Source of the DNA: Ignelater luminosus
Taxonomy: Eukaryota; Arthropoda; Insecta; Coleoptera; Elateridae
Assembly (NCBI GenBank): GCA_011009095.1
Contig: VTPC01004777.1
Location: forward strand, 1 to 64,000
DNA: 64,000 nt
Reading direction: 5' to 3'
Below the pieces are notes generated by a model. The model was not told where the DNA came from, made no database searches, and saw nothing but the letters and a program-made list of their open reading frames with translations. Made by a program: the position numbers and the translations under genes. Positions 33,333 through 44,590 of this stretch are shown here, one piece after another (the stretch's first letter is position 1; the number at the start of each line of letters is the position of its first letter).

Positions 33333-33946
33333 TTAATATCTATAACCACCTGAAGGTGGCAAATATTGTGCACTAGGACGGTACTGGCCGCTGTTATCAC
33401 CCTGATAATAAGCTCCACTTCCTGCACCTCCAGCAGCTCCCAATGATCGCAAAATAGCATCAGGGATTGGAGGTGGTGTAGGCAAATGAGCTCCTGTGGG
33501 ATGGAAACCATTCTCATCCGCGGTATAACTTATAGAATATCTAACTCCATCAGGTCCCGTATAAGAAAATCCACCCTGAGCTGTTACAGCGGGCCCTTCG
33601 GGTCCTGGTGCGTTTGGATGACCCTCTTCGTGGGCGGATATACCGTTACCGGTTTCATAATTGTATCTGTAGTTACCATCGCCGTTGTTTACGTTTTCGT
33701 AGCGTAGAATAGGGATGTTGGCACCACCGCTGTAGCCTCCGTAATATCCTCCTGCTCCCGCTCCTGCACCCGCAAACGCACCAGCACCTGCTCCTGCAAA
33801 CGCACCCGGGAACGCACCACCGTGCAAATGAGCGCCTAGGGCAATGCTGAGCACTGAGGATAAGATCACTACCTGAAAATAGAAGTTTCAAAATTAAATT
33901 CTGATTTATAAACTTTTTGTTTTTCTTGAGCACTTACAAATTTCAT
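33333..33946 (-). CDS. RR-1 cuticle protein (chitin_bind_4)
   Basis: A structural protein of soft cuticle that binds chitin through the Rebers-Riddiford domain. Exon 1 (33938-33946) encodes only MKF. Exon 2 (33333-33872) follows a 65-bp intron, the standard layout of arthropod cuticle genes with the intron inside the signal peptide. The protein has 182 residues: signal peptide [16 protein letters not shown], then a Gly/Ala-rich region of AGAGAGA type. The RR-1 domain follows at about residues 60-135 ([39 protein letters not shown]), ending in the RR-1 signature [11 protein letters not shown]. The Tyr/Gly-rich tail ends GGYRY. It looks complete and functional. Confidence 0.94.
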
Positions 33947-34010
33947 TTTGGTGTTAATTCACTTATTTTCATGCCTCGAACTGCTACGAATAATTTGAAA
34001 TCATCGATTT

Positions 34011-34018
34011 TATTTATA
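34011..34018 (-). promoter_or_regulatory. TATA box of the cuticle gene
   Basis: TATAAATA on the - strand, about 65 bp before the ATG. This leaves room for a transcription start about 30 bp downstream and a short 5' UTR, typical of cuticle genes. Confidence 0.6.
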
Positions 34019-35600
34019 CACCCGAAGAACTGGGTGGTTTACCTCCCACTACACGGAGTTATTTAGAAAATTTACAATCCAGAGCATCGGAAGCGCAAGG
34101 TTGCAGCATGATGTGCATTTCATAGATTTAATTTTTTCCAATAATAATAACGGAAAAAATACCAATAGCGGGTGAGCCGATGAAGAGAAAGGTGGATGAT
34201 GATGATTATGCTTAATAATAATAGGAGTAATGTTATGACCAGAAACAGTCGTGGGTTTCAAGGATTGCCTAACAATTATAAAGATTTATTTTACAAAGTG
34301 GGCCATTTTAAAGTAACAATAAAATATTCGTGATTTTTGGATCCTTGCTATTTTTGATTTTTAAATGTAATTTATAACACACCCTTGTTTTTTTTGTTTT
34401 GAGATGCGAAAATTCCTTTTTGAAAGAGTAATAATTGGATGTGCCTTCGAAAAACTCATCCTTTTATGAACGAAACCAATGGCTTTCCTGACTTTGATTT
34501 ATCTGCAGTAGTGTGCACGTAATTAATAAGTCGTGTTCAATAGTTTTGAAAAATTTCTTATTTTAATTAAAGGTAAGGATTTTAAGTTTTTAATGAATAG
34601 AATCGGAAACGTTTTTATTGTCATTTAACTTTTGTTAATTATAATTATCTCACCTGGAATTTCTAAATTGTTGCTGGTCCTTTCATTATTTATTACTTTA
34701 TTAGTTGTTGATACGGAAATATAATCTAGTTCAATCTAGTTACATGCTGTATAAAACTCCTTTAAAATAAATGAAAATTTGAATAGTTACCCATAGTTAA
34801 AAAAGAGTAAACAAAAAAAAAACAAAAGATAAAGCGATAAAATCAGTATACATAAATTAAATTCTAATTATCACAATTTAAAAATCATAATAAAGATAAT
34901 AAAATAGAAATTTGGCTAAATATTTGTTGTATGTAGATATTAAAATATTTAAATATCAATAGTTATCTAGTTTTAATGACAGTCAAGATACCCGAAAGTG
35001 TAAACAATAGCCACTGGTTTTCGCCTACTAATTTGTTGTATTGAATTAAAATAATTAATTTTGACATTAGTATGAAAAACATAACCTGCTTAATTTTTAT
35101 CATTAAACCTGTAAAATGTATTGTATTTGAGTGTTGATCAAGTGTATGTATAAAATTAACATCGATATTAATCACTTGCTTGGTTATCTATCTTTATCCA
35201 CGACTTAATGCTTCCAAAACAATGGGCTACCGGAGCCGTGCGGTTAAATATTTATTTACCGTCACATTTCTACATACAATGTGAAAAACGTGGTTTATCT
35301 ATTAAACTTACTACATTAAAATTGTTTTTCAATAAAAGTAGACTTTTTTAAGATATCGTTAAATTTTCTTGAACATGTAGATCAATATTAATTATACTTG
35401 TATGAAATTTTCAAATTTTTTGATCATCTGGTTTTGAAGTAATTTTTGGACTGTGTGCAAAATAAATCGATTTATTGGCCTTGTGTCATTCGAAGTGTAG
35501 AAGAAACTTTAGGTAGCCCCTGTCTACCCCGTTCATTGTACAAAAAGCACATCTACTATCCACAAAATTGTAAAAGTTAAACTAGAATTTAGAAATATAC
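34019..35600. other. AT-rich spacer upstream of the cuticle gene
   Basis: May hold distal regulatory sequence of the cuticle gene. No gene or clear repeat seen. Confidence 0.35.
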
Positions 35601-35664
35601 AGGTATGGGTTTCCATAATGTCATTAAATGTGTGACCATTCATAGAACGCTGAGAGCTCCGAGG

Positions 35665-35745
35665 AAAACACTGAGACTCTACTCTAAACACTCGAAAACA
35701 CTTAATAACCAACAGATTATTGATTCTAAATTACAAATTACGTCA
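35665..35745 (+). repeat. 3' tail of a non-LTR retrotransposon, solo copy
   Basis: The segment containing CTACTCTAAACACTCG and AATAACCAACAGATT matches the tail that follows the reverse transcriptase of the element at 54.9-57.6 kb, and another solo copy at 52.75 kb. A 5'-truncated insertion is the simplest explanation. Confidence 0.55.
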
Positions 35746-35919
35746 TGTCCTTGCTGGGCCGGCTTAAAAACTTACTGCGCTCTGAGGCAAACTTAGATTC
35801 TTGCACCTTCCCATCTTATATGCAACAAGTGTGGGAGGGCACAGTCCGACCTGTATTCGTTTCTGTTAAACATTAATGGAAGCTAAAGACCAACTAGTGT
35901 CAGTAGTTTTTAAAGACAA

Positions 35920-36410
35920 TTAAGAGAGGGCAAAAGTGACTTTTGGTCAAAGTCAAAGTTTGACCTTGTGCCACCGTAGGTGGCCTTTTGGCGGTCGAAA
36001 CTGATCTGTATTCATAGTTTTCTAAGAAAGAAGAGCAAAACCTGACCACGCGCCACCGGAGCGGAGGTGGCCCGTTTTGAGAGGTATAACCCGATGGCCT
36101 CTGAGAAGGTTAATGGAGGGAGAAGTCTGACGTTGGTAGCCTGTTGGAAGACGCAGCTTTCTAAGAAGTTATAAGATAATAAAACAACGCTTGGCCATTA
36201 AAATATCTTTTTTAAGTCATCAACTGCGAGGCGAATGTTTCGGTTGATATCTAATGACATGTCGGTTCTACAAAAGTGGTTGTTATTTAAATGGTTTTTA
36301 GGAGCCAGACAATAATCTTACCATAAAATGGAAGGTTTATAAAGAGGAAAGACTGACGACATTGAACCACCGGCGGTGGCCTGTTCGATGCCGCAGTCCC
36401 ATGCGTGTTA
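35920..36410. repeat. GC-rich repeat with a palindromic core, about four units
   Basis: Related blocks recur, each with an AAGAGnnAAAnCTGACC-like lead, then a palindrome such as CCACCGGCGGTGG (36371-36383), then a GCCTGTT/GCCCGTT tail. Cores are at about 35970, 36050, 36140 (decayed) and 36375. No protein coding was recognised. Confidence 0.5.
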
Positions 36411-36464
36411 AAAGCGATCGCGATGGCTGAACACCGTAGGAGGTTCAAATCATTACCATTTTCA

Positions 36465-37235
36465 AAGGAATCGATTGTTTCGATTATTTCTATTATTTTG
36501 ATTGCTTCGATTATTTCGGTTAGTTCGATTATTTTGATTATCTCGAATAATCTATTAATTCTAGCATTTAGATTATCTCGATTAATCAATTAATCGAAAT
36601 AATCGAATAATCAAAACAATCAAACAATCGAGTATTCCGATAACTGATTAATTGAATAGTTGGATAATTGATTAATTAGTTATTCGTAAATACAGTTATC
36701 ATTCTTAAAAGATTGATTAATCGATCATTTAGATACCTATTATTTCGATTGCTTGAATTATTTTGATTATCTTGTATTTCTATCATTTAAATAACTTCGT
36801 TATTTCGGTTAGTTCAATTATTTCGATTATCTCGATCAATCGATTATGTCGATCATTTACATTATTTCGATTAGTCGATTAATCGGATAACCAAGTAATG
36901 GAATAGTTGGATAATTGATTAATCGTAAGTTTGATTATCATTTTTAAGAAAATCGATTAATCGACCATTTAGATTTCTATGATTTAGATTGCTTCGATTG
37001 CTTGTATTATTTCGATTATCTCGATTATTTTTATCATTTAAATTACTTCGATCATATCGGTTAGTACGATTATTTCGATTATTTGGATTATCTTGATTAT
37101 CTCGATTAATCTGTTATTTCTATCAGTTAGATTGTCTCGATTAATCAGGTAATCAAAATAATCGATTAATCGAAATTGTGGAATAATCGAAATAAGCAAA
37201 TAATCGATTAATCGGATAATCGATTAAAATACTTA
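36465..37235. repeat. AT-rich nonamer array, copy 1
   Basis: Degenerate tandem array of 9-bp units, consensus ATTATTTCG, with patches of ATTAATCGA palindromes towards the right. It passes straight into the GC-rich nonamer array at about 37235. Long frames of Ile/Phe/Asp/Tyr repeats across it come from the period of 9. Confidence 0.88.
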
Positions 37236-37560
37236 ACGGGCCGACGCGTCGGGACCGATAAGCCTTAGACACTCAAACGGCTCGACAGACCCTAACGGAT
37301 CAAACGACCCGACAGGGCCAATAGGCCAGAAACGAGAACAACCCTGCAGACTAATGGCTCCACAATGCCGAAAGGCCCGATAGACGCGAACAGCCCGACA
37401 GACCTTAATGGCCCTATCGGGCTGAATGGCAGACCATAACGGCCGAACACGCCTAAACGTCTCGATTGACCGGACGCAGGCCCGAAAAGCCCGATAAATT
37501 CTTAAACCGAGCTTCGGGCAGTGCCGCGTAAAAACCCGACTAAGGAGTCCGGCCCGTACA
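37236..37560. repeat. GC-rich nonamer array, copy 2
   Basis: Same CCGAnAnRY 9-bp unit as at 28.4 kb, directly adjoining the AT-rich array. It ends in the shared border (AAGCCCGATAAATTCTTAAA, then CCGAGCTTCGGG). Confidence 0.82.
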
Positions 37561-38570
37561 AGCCTCTAACGTTAATGCTTTATTTATTTTTTGCACCAGG
37601 TATTCATTTAATACTGTAACTATTGGTTTTAAGTTGATAGTAAATTAGTTCATAATGAAAGATAGGTTTTAGCATGCAAACTATACTTCGTTCACGATGT
37701 TTCTGGGTCGTAACAGGCCATGCTTTCATTTTGTTAGGTTGGAAGTGTTTTCTTTTTTTTTGAAATTGTCGCTGTTGCACGATCAAAAATTTTGCATAAA
37801 TGTTTAGTACCGATTAGTTTTGTTTTGTTAAAAAGAAATCAAGTTTTCCTTATATTTACAAAGTTACAAAAAAAGGCAATAGCGGGAGGTTAAACTGTCA
37901 TAAAATCATAACCTTAAAGCACATTAAGCGTCAATAAGATTTTGCAAGCCGAGTTAATAGATAAACAGCCCGGTTTACAATAGAAATTTACAATGAAAGT
38001 AATTCATATGAAACAAAATTTATTTTCTCAATTGTGTTTCATTTTTTGTTTTCGGTTAGTATTTTTCATAAGCTCAACTTGATTTTGACAGATGTCATCT
38101 TAATTATTCAAGGTTAATTAATTTAGTTCGTTTTTACCTATAACAGTATTACCAATTCTCGTTGGTGTACCAACTCACAAATCAGTCAGAATATAAGAAA
38201 AAGGCACGATCGTCGCGATCCCTATTGGAGATTTAAGAAACCTCCTTTTCTGCCATTTTGGCGAAGGGTTGATGATTTCGCCCTATTAAATGAACACATA
38301 GTGTTTGTCGCATTGATAATTTAGAAACCCCGGAAAATATGCGAACTAATTTCAATAGCAAACGACGTCCACCAATGAAAAACGTAATTTTACTTAAGTA
38401 CAGTAACTGATAAAAAGTTGTTTTTAATTTTTTTTTTTTACTTTTTATTTCACTTTTAAAAATATATCGATGGGGGAGGACCTAAGAGTCTGGACCTTCT
38501 GAGTAGATAATAATAGAAAAATAATAACAAATACTTCCTATATTTTTCCAGTCGTTCAAGTTCTTAGAAA
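37561..38570. other. Spacer, nothing recognised
   Basis: AT-rich with no domain, RNA or repeat found. Confidence 0.35.
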
Positions 38571-38779
38571 ACCTAAACATTGAAATTCCTACAGGTCTAC
38601 CGACCCTTCAACATAACAGGGTTAAACACGAATCCCAGTTGCCTTGGTAGTTACGTTACTGATAAGTGCGCAAAGAAAATAATAACAAACCTTAAAGAAG
38701 TCGAACTAGAGCTGCTCCTAACCCTGATATCGACCAAGTTGAGAAAATAGGTATTGGCAATTAGAAAATAAAGTAAAAT

Positions 38780-39060
38780 TAGAAATTTACAGATATTAAG
38801 GCAACAGAACTCCTTGGCCTTGAACGCAGAAGGTTACGAGACTGGAAAGGTAAGCTAGATAAGAAGCAGTGGCTGTCGCCAGGCAAAAGATCATATAACC
38901 GGTTTTTGTCAAATTTAGACTGGCTGATAGGCGAGAGCCGGATGAACCTAGGTCTTTTAATTGGAATTCCCACAGACCATTGCATCTTAAGGAGGCACCC
39001 GTCGCTCATAGGTATAAAGGAAGATGCAAGATGCCCTAAATATGGGAATGGCAATTAAAC
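38780..39060 (+). pseudogene. Non-LTR retrotransposon RNase H-domain fragment
   Basis: The + strand frame around 38880-39060 reads ESRMNLGLLIGIPTDHC then ILRRHPSLIGI and CPKYG. This corresponds to the C-terminal Leu-rich, HC-containing part of RNase H in jockey/R1-type elements (LLVGLLTGHC...LRRHL...CPLCG). Confidence 0.5.
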
Positions 39061-42000
39061 GTCTTTCCATTTTCTGAGAGAATAGAACCTTATTTATTTA
39101 ATACTATCTGCAACCATAGAGAAGAGTTTTCAGTTTAACCTCATTTATTTAAATTGACATTCTTTTATTTTGACATTTGTTTTTAACCTCATTTATTTAA
39201 AATTGACATACTATCTTTAACCACAGTGACGGGGTTGCTATGGACTGTCTGTAACCATGGTGACGGTTGATATGATCGCACAATACATTGTTACAGCGCA
39301 AAGTTATTCTATTAGATAAACGCATGTCATCAACCATTCTCATAATAAATACAATGCTTTTTAATAGTGATGTGTGATTGCGACAAATTACTTTCTTCGC
39401 ATTTATTTAATAAAACACAATCATAACTTTTATTATAAACAATACAAACATTAAGCTTTTTAAAACACAAAAACAAACTGAAACGCAACTAAAAACGTAA
39501 AAACAACCACTATCTTGTTCAGTATGTCAATATCATTACATTGATTTTTTATTACGACTTCCACTACATATAATTCAAAAATATATAAACATGTTACATA
39601 TAATTTCAATGATCTCAAGACTTTTAACCTTCCTTTTGCGTATGAGTTCTTGATTCTTGAATAAAAATTACTCCACTTGTTTATAAAATTGGCACTCGTC
39701 AATCAGGGCCAGCTAGATACTCCAGCAAGCTTTTCCAAAATAAAATCTCCACTCCTTTTATTTTTATCTAATTATTTGAATATTAAATTTTAATTTCTCC
39801 GACACTTCATAAATTAATATCATAATTATCTGTCTTTTCATTATTCGAACACGTTTTCAAACTAATTTGTATTAGCGCAAAATAAAATTTAAAATGTCAA
39901 ACTAAACAACACAAATATAATGTAACAAAAAAGTATTTCTGCCTACTAGCTTTGATTTTTAATTTTCTAATTTAAAAATATCAAGGTGCTTTGAAATGTG
40001 TAGATTGGGTTGCCTATTACTTTTATCAAAGGCGACACCAATGGTGAATAACCCTGTGTATGTATATTTCCATTTTATTTGTTCTTGTTAAAAAATATAT
40101 ATAACGGCTTGACACTTATTGAAGTAAATCTTTACCTGATATACTGTTGTTCTCTTATTGAATAAAATTATCGGTTTATTATTCGATGATTTACCATCGA
40201 CTAGGAATTACAGTGTTCTTTGTACATATTTATATTAATCTTCTTCTTTATACTTGTAGTTAGTAGTAGCTTTATCAAAAACTGGATAGTGTCTGATGAA
40301 GAAAGTTGTTCAGATCACAGTTTTTCAAGACAGACACCTGTAATCAATATCTTCAAGGGGTTAATGACAATATTGAGGGCAGAAATGGCCTTGAAGTTGC
40401 TATAGAGCACATAGAAGAGACCATCAACTAAATGTCGTCTTATTAACAAACATTGTATTGTTTGAGCAATCCTCTAAATCAACACCTACTTTGGTCAAAT
40501 TGCAAATTTGTGATCATTTCTTTTTACCGAACATAGGAATGTTGTACTTGCTTGAAAATCTCTTTTCATGACGATTTAAAAAATGTAGAAATACAATATG
40601 GCGTCAGTAAGAAAAACAAAAGTTCGATACGATTGCGAAAAAACTTAGTAGGCCTAGAATGTTTTCAAGGTCATTTTTGAAGTCCTCTGCTTTAACAATT
40701 TGGTGAATGTGCCTCTTACAATAAATAAAATATGGAGGGTTTTATGAAATGCACATTTTTCGTTTTCGCCCTGTATCTCAGTAACGGGATTAATTTTTGA
40801 AAATGTAAATTCGCATTGTTAATGAGCACGTAAATGCGTAAGTTTTTCCTCATTTGAACGATCTTGTATCTAAAACCGTTTCCAATATCCCCAAGTACCC
40901 CATTTTATCCTGGACACACTGTATAGTCTGATGAGTGTATTTTCATAAACAAGGGTGCTGCAGCTTAAGGTCTTTTCAGCGAAACAGACTTTATACAGGG
41001 TGTAAACAATATAGTGCAAATATTAGGTAGATTTTACATGTTTTTTATTATTTTTATTAATATTATTATTATTATTATTATTACATTATTATTTCAAATG
41101 CACATATGAGTACTACGTGTTTTGTGTGTTGCCTAATCAATACTAGCGTTAATATCTTACATGAACTTCAATTTTATAGACGGCTGCTATTTGGGTTGAC
41201 TAATCACCACTTGTATAGTTTTTTTATTTTTTTTGCATATTCTCTCGGCGTGTAATATATGTTCCTAATTAATGCTCGCATAAATACTTGAGTTTAGTTT
41301 TGTTTCTTTCCAAATACATAGTAGACTGTGAAGTGCAATGTGAGTTGCTTAACAAAGGCGCTAACGAATGCTTGATTTGGTTCTTTTCTTCTGAGGACAT
41401 AGCTGGCATTGCGTGTTATGTGTGTTGCCTAGTTTCGTGAACCAGAAAATGCGCTGAATGCACATATAGGGTGTCTTAAATTTAGTAGGATAGCATGGGT
41501 AACTTTCTTATTATTATTATAGTCAGAGTTTTGGTTAAATAAGCAATGTTGTGCAATTTTGTATGCTGATTCAGATTTAGGTTAGAAAAATTTAAAATTA
41601 ATAACCGATTAGCAATTATTACAAAAAAGTGAAAACCGCGATTTTCTGAAAAGTCAAATATCTTCGTAATTTAAAAAGCTATGTGAAAAGTTTTAATATG
41701 AAAGTTGCTCGATTCGATGCGATACATTTAAGAAAGTTGCCAAAATAAAATCCAAGATGGCGGATTCTGACATATTAATGGCAACTTTTTTAAATGGGCA
41801 CTGTATCGGATTTTTACATCATTAAATAAAATTTTTCTCTCTCTTTTCAACTATGTAAACAACCTATGTTTAAATTAAGAAAATACCAACAATAGTAATT
41901 GTTTTAATCTTTAATCAAGTAGGCACAATCAGAAATGAAGGTGAAAATTATTTTTAACAAAACAAAACAAGGTAATACCACTAACTATTAAAATGACGAC

Positions 42001-42199
42001 AAATCAGAGTAAATACTCAAAATGCTGCCCGTTATTAGCCAAACACAAACAACACAATTCTGTTAAATGCTTGTGGGCGGTCTGTTTACCCAAACAAGCT
42101 AGCGAGTGGCTCCACGACTGTGTCACGCAGGAAGAGAAAGAGTGATATATAAAAGAATACTTTAACAATGAAAGAGTAAAGTTAAAGTTTACTTAAATT
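39061..42199. other. Long gene-poor AT-rich stretch
   Basis: No coding region was supported. It contains an (ATT)n microsatellite near 41058-41083. Inverted GGACACACTGTATA and TATACAGGGTGTA motifs lie near 40915 and 40995, similar to transposon ends common in insects but not defining an element here. Confidence 0.4.
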
Positions 42200-42745
42200 A
42201 CAAAGAATTCAATACTTAGATCGCTTACGAGACTTATATTAAACGCGTCCTGGGGTAAGTTTAGTCAGAAGAAGGACCAACCAAAACCATCGATGTAAAC
42301 TATATTCAAGAGGTCAGTGAGGAAGTCATGGCAGTATCAAAAAGAAGCAACCGATTCTTTATCAACTGTCAATGTGGTCACTGTCTCTTACGTTACTACT
42401 CAAGCCCGGCTCAAGCTCTATTTGTACCTGGAACAACTGGGTGAAAGAGTACTGTATTACGACACGGGTAAGTTATCAAAACTAATTAAGAACGTCAGTA
42501 TTATTTTCCACATTCTTACATACTCTGATTTGTCTCGAGAGAAACCGAATTGGATCTGTCAACCGGCAGGTTCTTGAGAGACCTAACTGATAAGTTTGAA
42601 GATGGTCAGGGATTCTGCATTACGGAGTTTGTGTTGAAAGGTTTCAAAGATTACGCGCTAAAATAGTATTCATCAGGGAAAAAACATACCAAGGTAAAGG
42701 TTAAGGGCATCACACTGAACTACGCAAACAATTAGGAAAGCATTT
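42200..42745 (+). pseudogene. Polinton/Maverick-type DNA polymerase B fragment
   Basis: The + strand frames read a palm-region NASWGKFSQ (about 42240), then TVNVVTVSYVTTQARLKLY and YLEQLGERVLYYDTG (42360-42470), then DLTDKFEDG and ITEFVLKGFKDYALK (about 42570-42665). These are the consecutive motifs of protein-primed family B polymerases of Polinton elements. An insertion and stops disrupt it after YYDTG. No capsid, integrase or ATPase gene of such an element lies nearby. Confidence 0.65.
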
Positions 42746-42840
42746 TCCTGGAGTGCTGCAGGGATCGTGTCTTGGCCCTCTTGCTTAATTTGCTGCTTTT
42801 TAACTTTAGGCAGACTTTTCCTCGTGGTCTTCATTGACTA
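42745..42840 (+). pseudogene. Reverse transcriptase motif fragment
   Basis: The + strand frame GVLQGSCLGPLA matches the GVPQGSxLGPLLF motif of non-LTR reverse transcriptases. The fragment is too short to place further. Confidence 0.4.
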
Positions 42841-42899
42841 CTGTTAACAAAAGATAAAGAAATTTCTCCTTTTCAGTGTTCAGTGCTGGAGGAAATCTG

Positions 42900-43491
42900 G
42901 AAAAGAAATAAATGAGAAGTATAAAGTGGACAATAAACATTCTGCACGAAAATAAAGCAATTAAAGGGGAATAAAAAAAAAGAAATTAGAGCAATAAAAG
43001 ATAACCAAAACCAATTAAAAACTGAAAAGGAGAAAATACTACAAAGCTAGAATGAATACTATTCGGAAATTTTCAAAGAAATACAAGAACAAGAAGAAAT
43101 GAAAAAAGAAGAAACAATAGAAGAAGACGAGGATATAAAAGAAAAGGAAGTGGAGGAGCCAGATTAAATTAGGCCAAGCAGGAGAAGCAGATAATATAAC
43201 ACCAGAGGTGATCAAATGGATGGGAGGGAATAGAATGGAATGGTTGGGACTTATAATAAAAGAAGCTTAGAAAACACAGAAGATTCCAAAAACATGTAAA
43301 GAAACGTAATAGTCCCCATACATTAAAAAAAGAGAGCAAACACAATGTCAAAACTACACAGCAATGTGCCTAGCACAAGTCAGCTTTGAACTGTACACAA
43401 GAGTGTTGGAGAAAAAATTAAGAGAACAGGTGGAGGAAAAACTCGACTAGATGCTCAAACGGCATTTAGACCGGGGAGGCAAACTAACGAT

Positions 43492-43536
<45 letters not shown>

Positions 43537-44590
43537 AAACGAATAATAGAATGAAAAATAGAGGAAGAAGAAGACCTATGTCTAACGTTTATTGACCTTA
43601 AAGCGGTTTTCGATACAGAGTATAGAAAAGTTTGGAAGATTTACAAGAATCAAGAAAGCCAATAAAGTAATAAAATCCACATATAAGAAGGTGAGGGTAA
43701 AGGTACAAATAGCAGGGACGACATCAGAGGAATTTGAAATGAAAAGAGGCTTGCCTGAGCCCATTATTACATGTAATTTTCATGGACGAAGCAGTTAAGG
43801 GAATAAGACAGCGAGGAAACAAACCGAATACTTTTATTGGATACAAAAATATGGAACAAGTAATATAAATGCAGATGATGTGCTACTAATAGCTGACATC
43901 AAAACAAAGATGCAAAAGCTCATGAACCTATGGACAGAAGAGATACAAAGCATGAATATGGAAATTAACACAGAAAAAACAAAAGTGATGATCATCAACG
44001 AAAAAGAAACAGAACATGACGAAAATGTTTGGGTAGTGTAATAACAAACGATGGATAATTGGACGCAGAAATAACTAATAGAGGAAATAAGTCAACAATA
44101 ATATATTACGCACTAAACAAGACAATCCTGGGACATAAAAAAATAGGAACGGAAGTAAAAATGAAGGTCTATAACGCAGTCACAATTCCCTCAATAACAT
44201 ATGCCAGTGAAAACCGGACAGTAAACAAAAAACAGATGACACAGATAAATGCTATAATGAGACACTTTTGGACAATAGCAAGAAAAGGCAAATGAGACAG
44301 AGTTAAAACGAGGAAGTAAGAAGAATTGTAAACCAAGAACCAATAGAGGAAAAGATCAGGAAGAAACAACTGAGCTGGTATGGGCGCATGGTGAGAATGA
44401 ATCAAGACAGATTGACGAAAAAGGTGATGGAAATGGGAGTATCAAAGAGAGCGAGAAGATGAAGACCTAAAGGAAAATGGTTAGATCAAATAGAAGAGAG
44501 AAAGGAAAGACTACAGATCAACTGAAAAGGCTTTAAGGAACAGAGGAAGAAGATAATAAACAGATACGATCTCTCTACACTTACCTGACC
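42900..44590 (+). mobile_element. Non-LTR retrotransposon relic
   Basis: The + strand pieces follow a reverse transcriptase: ADNITPEVIKWMGG (about 43190), an AAFRPGRQTND-like region (about 43460), TFIDLKAVFD (43585), then NADDVLLIAD (about 43875). The C-terminal region is at 44059-44295 (YYALNKTILGHKKIG) and ends with FKEQRKKIINRYDLSTLT at about 44585. Many stops are present. A (TA)n tract (about 43496-43532) sits in the RT region. Confidence 0.7.
43496..43532. repeat. (TA)n microsatellite
   Basis: Uninterrupted TA dinucleotide tract inside the non-LTR relic, an expansion after the element decayed. Confidence 0.9.

Noticed and set aside
36465..37560. CRISPR-like array
   Set aside because: Units are contiguous degenerate 9-mers without unique spacers, in a eukaryotic genome.
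40915..41007. Inverted CACTGTATA / TATACAGGGTG motifs as a small transposon
   Set aside because: The motifs are short and common in insect genomes, the intervening sequence is unremarkable, and no target duplication was seen.
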